Origin: JBJXHG01 sp046160865
GTDB lineage: Bacteria; Planctomycetota; UBA1135; GCA-002686595
DNA: 9,672 nucleotides
Assembly: GCA_046160865.1 (NCBI GenBank)
Contig: JBJXHG010000143.1
Location: 1-9,672 of the forward strand
Reading direction: 5' to 3'
Both the position numbers and the translations under genes were made by a program. The notes below the pieces were generated by a model. It did no database searches. It had not been told where the DNA came from and saw only the letters and a program-made list of their open reading frames with translations. Positions 6,191 through 9,672 of the stretch are shown here, one piece after another (within the stretch, counting starts at the first letter, position 1; each line of letters begins with the position of its first letter).

Positions 6191-9100
6191 GTGCAGCCCA
6201 CGCACCCCGCGCCGAGCGCTTGCGCCGGGAAGCCTGCCTGCAGCTTCTCGAAGAAGAAGCGCGGCGCGGCGCCCGCGCGACCGTCGGCTGGCGCGAGCGT
6301 GCGCGCGTCGTACAACCGTCCGTCGAGCATGGTGAAGCGAATCGACTCCGAGTGCGCGAGATCGTCGAGCGGGTTCTTCTCGAGCACGAGGAGATCGGCG
6401 AGCTTGCCCTTCTCGAGCGAGCCGAGGTCGCGATCGACGCCGATGTAGCGCGCGCCGTCGAGCGTCGCGCAGCGCAGCGCTTGCAGCGGCGTGATGCCGC
6501 TCTTGCCGAGCAGCCACAGCTCCCAGTGCGCGCCGAGCCCCGCGAGCTGACCGTGCGCACCGAGCTGCGCGCGCCCGCCCGCGTCGACGATCGACTTCAC
6601 GATGCCGCACGAGCGCAGGATGTTCTGGTCCTCGTCGGACGCCATCGTGCGGCGTCGCGAGCGCGGATCGACGACGAAGCGCGGCACGAAGCGCATGAGG
6701 CGTTCGTTCTTCCACACCTCGCTGTGCTGATAGAAGTAGTTCTCGCCCCAGATTCCGCCGTAGCCGACGACGAGCGTCGGCGTGTAACCGGTGCCGCTCG
6801 CGCCCCACAGCGTCGCGACGTCTTCGTAGATGCGCTCGACCGGCAGCGAGTGCTCTACGCCCGTGTGGCCGTCGACGACCATCGTCAGATTGTGCTGCAG
6901 AGTCGAGCCGCCTTCCGGCACGACGAGCATGCCGAGCTCGCGCGCGGCGGCGATCACTTGCTGGCGCTGATCGCGGCGCGGCTGGTTGTAGCTCTTCACC
7001 GAGAACGCCCCGACGGCCTGCATGCGGCGCAAGTGCGAGCGCGCGTCGTCGAGCGACTCGATCTCCGCTTTGAAGTCGCCCGCCGCGCCGTAAATGATCG
7101 TGCCGGTCGAGTACGTGCGCGGCGAGAGCACGAGGCCCGCCTTCGCGAGCTCGCTCGCGGCGAAGATCGAGTTCGTGTCGTGCGACGGGTCGTGGATCGT
7201 CGTCACGCCGAACGCGAGGTTCGCGGCGTGGACCCAGTTCTTCTGCGGCGTGATGCCATTCGCCGACTGCGCACCGTGCGCGTGCACGTCGATCAAGCCG
7301 GGCACGATCGTCAGGCCTTGCGCTTCGATCACGCGCGCGCCGCCCGGAACCGCGACTTGCGCGCGCGGTCCAACGGCCGCGATGCGATTGCCGTCGACGA
7401 CGATCGTGCCGTCCTCGATCACCTCGTCGCCGTTCATCGTGATCAGGCGCGCGCCAACGAATGCCACCGAGCCTTGCGTGCGGGCTGAAGCCGCACGGAA
7501 GGAAATGTTGCGGCCGCTCTCGGGCGGATCCGGCAGCTTCTCGGGCGCGCCCGCGAGGAACGCGAACGCGTCGGACAGAGAGCGCTCGAAGAGCTCCGGC
7601 CCGAGCGACCAGTACAGGCGCTTGCCGTCGCCCGAGAACTGCAAGTTCTCACCCGCGTCGCGGCTCGCGCGCGCGACGGGTAGCGCTTTGCTCTTCGGAC
7701 CGATCGCGACGGTGCGTCCGGTCGGCTCGAACGGCGCGATCCAGGCGTTGAAGCGCTCGCTGAACGCGATCCAGCGTCCGTCGTCGGAGAGCTCGAATTG
7801 CGTCGCCCATTCGCTCGTGAGGTGCGTGCGCTCGTCCGAGCCGTCGAGCTCGACGCTCCAGAGAGTCCGCTTGTCCGGATCCTGCGCGCTGCCTTCGTCT
7901 TCCGTCGTGAGATAGACGCGGTCGTTCTCCGCGCCGAATTGCGGGCGCGCACCCTTCTTCGTGACGAGCACGGGCTCACCACCGCCGGTGCTCACGCGCC
8001 AGATGCCGGGATTCTGCGACCACAGCGGCGACACGAGTCCGCCACCGCCGATCTTCGCAAAGACGACTTGCTGGCCGTCGGGCGTGAACACCGGATCGAG
8101 GTAGTGCCCCGGCGCGCGCGTGATCGTGCGCGCTTGGCCGCCGCTGCTCGCGATCACGCGCACGGAGCCGAGCTCCTCGTCGTTCCACGCGACGTACACG
8201 ATCGCTTGTCCGTCGCGCGAGAACGACGGACAGAACTCGAAGTGCTTCTCGTCGCTCGTGAGCCGCTTCGGCGTGCCTTCGGGCAGCGCGCGGGTCCACA
8301 AGTGGCCGAGCGCTTGGTACACGACCGACTTGCCATCCGGTGCGACGCGCACGGAGCGCAGCGCTTTGACGTCGAATTCCGCGGGCGCGACCTCCGTCGC
8401 GACGCGCACCGCGTCCTCCACCGTGCGCGTCGACTTCACGTGGAATGGGATCACGCTCGCCTTCTTCGTCGCGAGGTCGAGCTTGCGCAGCTTGCCGTGC
8501 GCGTAGAAGACGACGCCCAAGTCGTCCGGCGTCCATGCGAACGCCGGATACACGCCGTGGATCGCCCACGTCTCCTGCATGTCGCGCTCGAGCGGCGCGT
8601 ACACGGCCTCGGCCGCACCCGACGCGAGATCCATCACGAACAGCGTCGTCTGGAAGCGCACGCGCCGAACGAACGCGAGCTTCTTGCCGTCGTGCGACGG
8701 CGTCGGCCGACATGCGCCGCCAGGACCGGTGACGAGCGCGGTGCGCTCGCCGGTCGTGCGATCGAGACGATCGATCGCGTAGATCTGACCCGTCGAGTCC
8801 TTGCTGTACTCGAAGCTCGAGCCGGGCGATGCGTCATAGCTGAAGTACACGTAGCGTCCGTCGGGCGAGAACGCGGGCTCGCCGAGGTCTTTCTGCTCGT
8901 TCGCGCGCGTCGTGAGCTGCAAGCCTTCGCCGCCGCTCGTGTGAAAGAGCCAGATCTCACCGGCGCCGAGCGAGCGGCGGCTCGTGAAGTGCTTGCGCGC
9001 GGCGATCCACTGTCCGTCCGGCGACCACACCGGGCTGTTGAGCAGACGAAACGTCTCCTTGGTGACTTGGCGCGCGTTGCTGCCGTCGCGATCCATCACC

Positions 9101-9444
9101 CACACGTTGTCGCCGCCGCCTTGATCGCTCGTGAACGTGATCCGCTTGCCATCGGCGCTGAAGCGCGGCTGCATCTGCCACGCGTGACCGCTCGCGAGCG
9201 CGCGCGCGTCTCCGCCACCGACGGGCAACGAGTAGATGTCGCCGAGCAAATCGAACACGAGCTCCGTGCCGTCCGGCGACACGTCGACGTTCATCCACGT
9301 GCCTTCGGTGACGTCGATCGCGACCTCTTTCGATGGCCCGCGCGCGACGCTCACGTCCCACTTGGGCGCGTCCTTGGGCGGGTCTTCGGTGGCGAACGGT
9401 GCGACGAGAGCGAGTGCGCAGTGCGCGATGAGGGGGGACGGCAT
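6184..9444 (-). CDS. Exported TolB/tricorn-type beta-propeller fused to metal-dependent amidohydrolase
   Basis: This 1086-aa protein starts with a short hydrophobic signal-like stretch (about 4-18, MPSPLIAHCALALVAPFAT). Residues about 40-640 contain some eleven PD40/TolB-like blade motifs (VSPDGTELVF, FSADGKRITF, WSPDGQWIAA, FSPDGRYVYF, LSDDGRWIAF and others), making one or two propellers as in tricorn-like proteins. Residues about 660-1060 are an imidazolonepropionase-like amidohydrolase: GLIDVHAHG with H721 and H723, K817 in SVKSYNQP as the candidate bridging lysine, H860 and H865 in GHTGVEHS, and the end block AHGQLAGLGAHWELW followed by GITPLQALRCAT and GSLEKGKLADLLVLEKNP. Length and order match a widespread bacterial family annotated as amidohydrolase; from memory, the AHGQ block in place of the usual metal-binding Asp is typical of it. 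Hydrolysis of peptide- or amide-like substrates outside the cytoplasm is likely, the exact one unknown. The tail ends in CVGCTH. No clear ribosome binding site precedes ATG 9444; it is chosen because the signal sequence begins there. Confidence 0.94.
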   Translation of the reverse strand: MPSPLIAHCALALVAPFATEDPPKDAPKWDVSVARGPSKEVAIDVTEGTWMNVDVSPDGTELVFDLLGDIYSLPVGGGDARALASGHAWQMQPRFSADGKRITFTSDQGGGDNVWVMDRDGSNARQVTKETFRLLNSPVWSPDGQWIAARKHFTSRRSLGAGEIWLFHTSGGEGLQLTTRANEQKDLGEPAFSPDGRYVYFSYDASPGSSFEYSKDSTGQIYAIDRLDRTTGERTALVTGPGGACRPTPSHDGKKLAFVRRVRFQTTLFVMDLASGAAEAVYAPLERDMQETWAIHGVYPAFAWTPDDLGVVFYAHGKLRKLDLATKKASVIPFHVKSTRTVEDAVRVATEVAPAEFDVKALRSVRVAPDGKSVVYQALGHLWTRALPEGTPKRLTSDEKHFEFCPSFSRDGQAIVYVAWNDEELGSVRVIASSGGQARTITRAPGHYLDPVFTPDGQQVVFAKIGGGGLVSPLWSQNPGIWRVSTGGGEPVLVTKKGARPQFGAENDRVYLTTEDEGSAQDPDKRTLWSVELDGSDERTHLTSEWATQFELSDDGRWIAFSERFNAWIAPFEPTGRTVAIGPKSKALPVARASRDAGENLQFSGDGKRLYWSLGPELFERSLSDAFAFLAGAPEKLPDPPESGRNISFRAASARTQGSVAFVGARLITMNGDEVIEDGTIVVDGNRIAAVGPRAQVAVPGGARVIEAQGLTIVPGLIDVHAHGAQSANGITPQKNWVHAANLAFGVTTIHDPSHDTNSIFAASELAKAGLVLSPRTYSTGTIIYGAAGDFKAEIESLDDARSHLRRMQAVGAFSVKSYNQPRRDQRQQVIAAARELGMLVVPEGGSTLQHNLTMVVDGHTGVEHSLPVERIYEDVATLWGASGTGYTPTLVVGYGGIWGENYFYQHSEVWKNERLMRFVPRFVVDPRSRRRTMASDEDQNILRSCGIVKSIVDAGGRAQLGAHGQLAGLGAHWELWLLGKSGITPLQALRCATLDGARYIGVDRDLGSLEKGKLADLLVLEKNPLDDLAHSESIRFTMLDGRLYDARTLAPADGRAGAAPRFFFEKLQAGFPAQALGAGCVGCTH

Positions 9445-9495
9445 GCGCGAGAAGTTAGCAGACGGCGCGCACTCGGCGGGCGTCCGTTTCGGGCA

Positions 9496-9672
9496 TCACA
9501 GGCGCTTCGCGCGCGCTGCTTCCTCGGTTGCGTAGAGCTGGGCCCAGGCGATCGTCTCGAGCTCGCTCGTGCGAGCGACATCGAGATCACTCGGAGCGGG
9601 AGCTGACGCGCAAAGGCCCCACCGATGGGATCGCCCTTGTGGATCGTCTTCGCAAGCGAAGCCGCTCCACAA
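9496..9672 (-). CDS. Possible C-terminal end of a minus-strand gene, cut by the window edge
   Basis: A minus-strand frame ending at TGA (9496-9498 on plus) reads ..DVARTSELETIAWAQLYATEEAARAKRL, with mostly G/C third bases and a helical, non Arg-rich composition up to about 9560. Further upstream the same frame continues to the edge (..CEDDPQGRSHRWGLCASAPAP..) but third-base G/C drops, so either the gene is short, or the frame changes, or only part is coding. It would lie 51 bases upstream of the amidohydrolase gene in the same direction. I do not recognise it. The palindrome at 9637-9672 falls inside it, which counts against a simple reading. Confidence 0.3.
   Translation of the reverse strand: MWSGFACEDDPQGRSHRWGLCASAPAPSDLDVARTSELETIAWAQLYATEEAARAKRL
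9637..9672. repeat. Imperfect palindrome at the window edge
   Basis: TTGTGGA (9637-9643) pairs with TCCACAA (9666-9672), and CTTCGC (9648-9653) with GCGAAG (9656-9661), around the two bases AA. A 4-by-4 internal mismatch (TCGT against CCGC) separates the two stems. The outer arm ends exactly at the last base of the window, so the structure may continue. It could be a terminator, a REP-type element or a protein-binding palindrome; only the symmetry is certain. Confidence 0.6.

Noticed and set aside
6184..6210. Possible haem-c motif at the end of the amidohydrolase
   Set aside because: The residues are CVGCTH, so the His is one place too far for a CxxCH site.
7798..9606. 602-codon plus-strand open frame opposite the amidohydrolase gene
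   Set aside because: Arg-rich composition without family signature; the minus strand encodes a complete, recognisable protein through the same bases.

Overview
This is a GC-rich bacterial window with very strong G/C bias at third codon positions, dense gene packing and several exported proteins. The best taxonomic clue is the C-terminal region of the protein at 2392-4134. It has a secreted beta-propeller followed by a Cys-rich module (FCFGDG...CPCGNSG...) that I recognise from memory as common in exported proteins of Planctomycetota, especially the marine Pla163/Poly30/Saltatorellus-like lineages. The large TolB-propeller amidohydrolase and the Tat-type signal fit that origin. The assignment to Planctomycetota is an inference, not proven by any marker gene here.

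Layout, left to right. (1) 77-2385, plus strand: a two-gene ABC exporter operon of the NatA/NatB type, an ATPase and a membrane permease whose start and stop codons overlap (GTGA). (2) 2392-4134, minus strand and convergent with the permease: an exported seven-bladed beta-propeller with the Cys-rich C-terminal domain. (3) 4135-4857: a mostly non-coding stretch. It holds a small minus-strand coding trace that looks frameshifted (4457-4673) and, just before the next gene, a pair of back-to-back hairpins. (4) 4858-5280 and 5396-6172, plus strand: a 140-aa protein I cannot assign, then a Tat-exported cupin-fold protein. (5) 6184-9444, minus strand: a 1086-aa exported protein joining a TolB/tricorn-like propeller to a metal-dependent amidohydrolase. 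(6) 9445-9672: a possible C-terminal tail of another minus-strand gene and a strong palindrome at the window edge.

The genes do not form one pathway. The ABC pair is a self-contained exporter. The propeller, cupin and amidohydrolase are all predicted to act outside the cytoplasm but share no evident substrate. Both convergent gene junctions are only 6 and 11 bases long, and each carries an inverted repeat overlapping the stop codons, suggesting compact shared terminators without U-tracts. I found no CRISPR array, transposase, tRNA or rRNA, and no convincing new multi-gene system. The points most worth checking are the frameshifted small gene, the unassigned 140-aa protein with its hairpin leader, the stop-codon hairpins and the edge palindrome.
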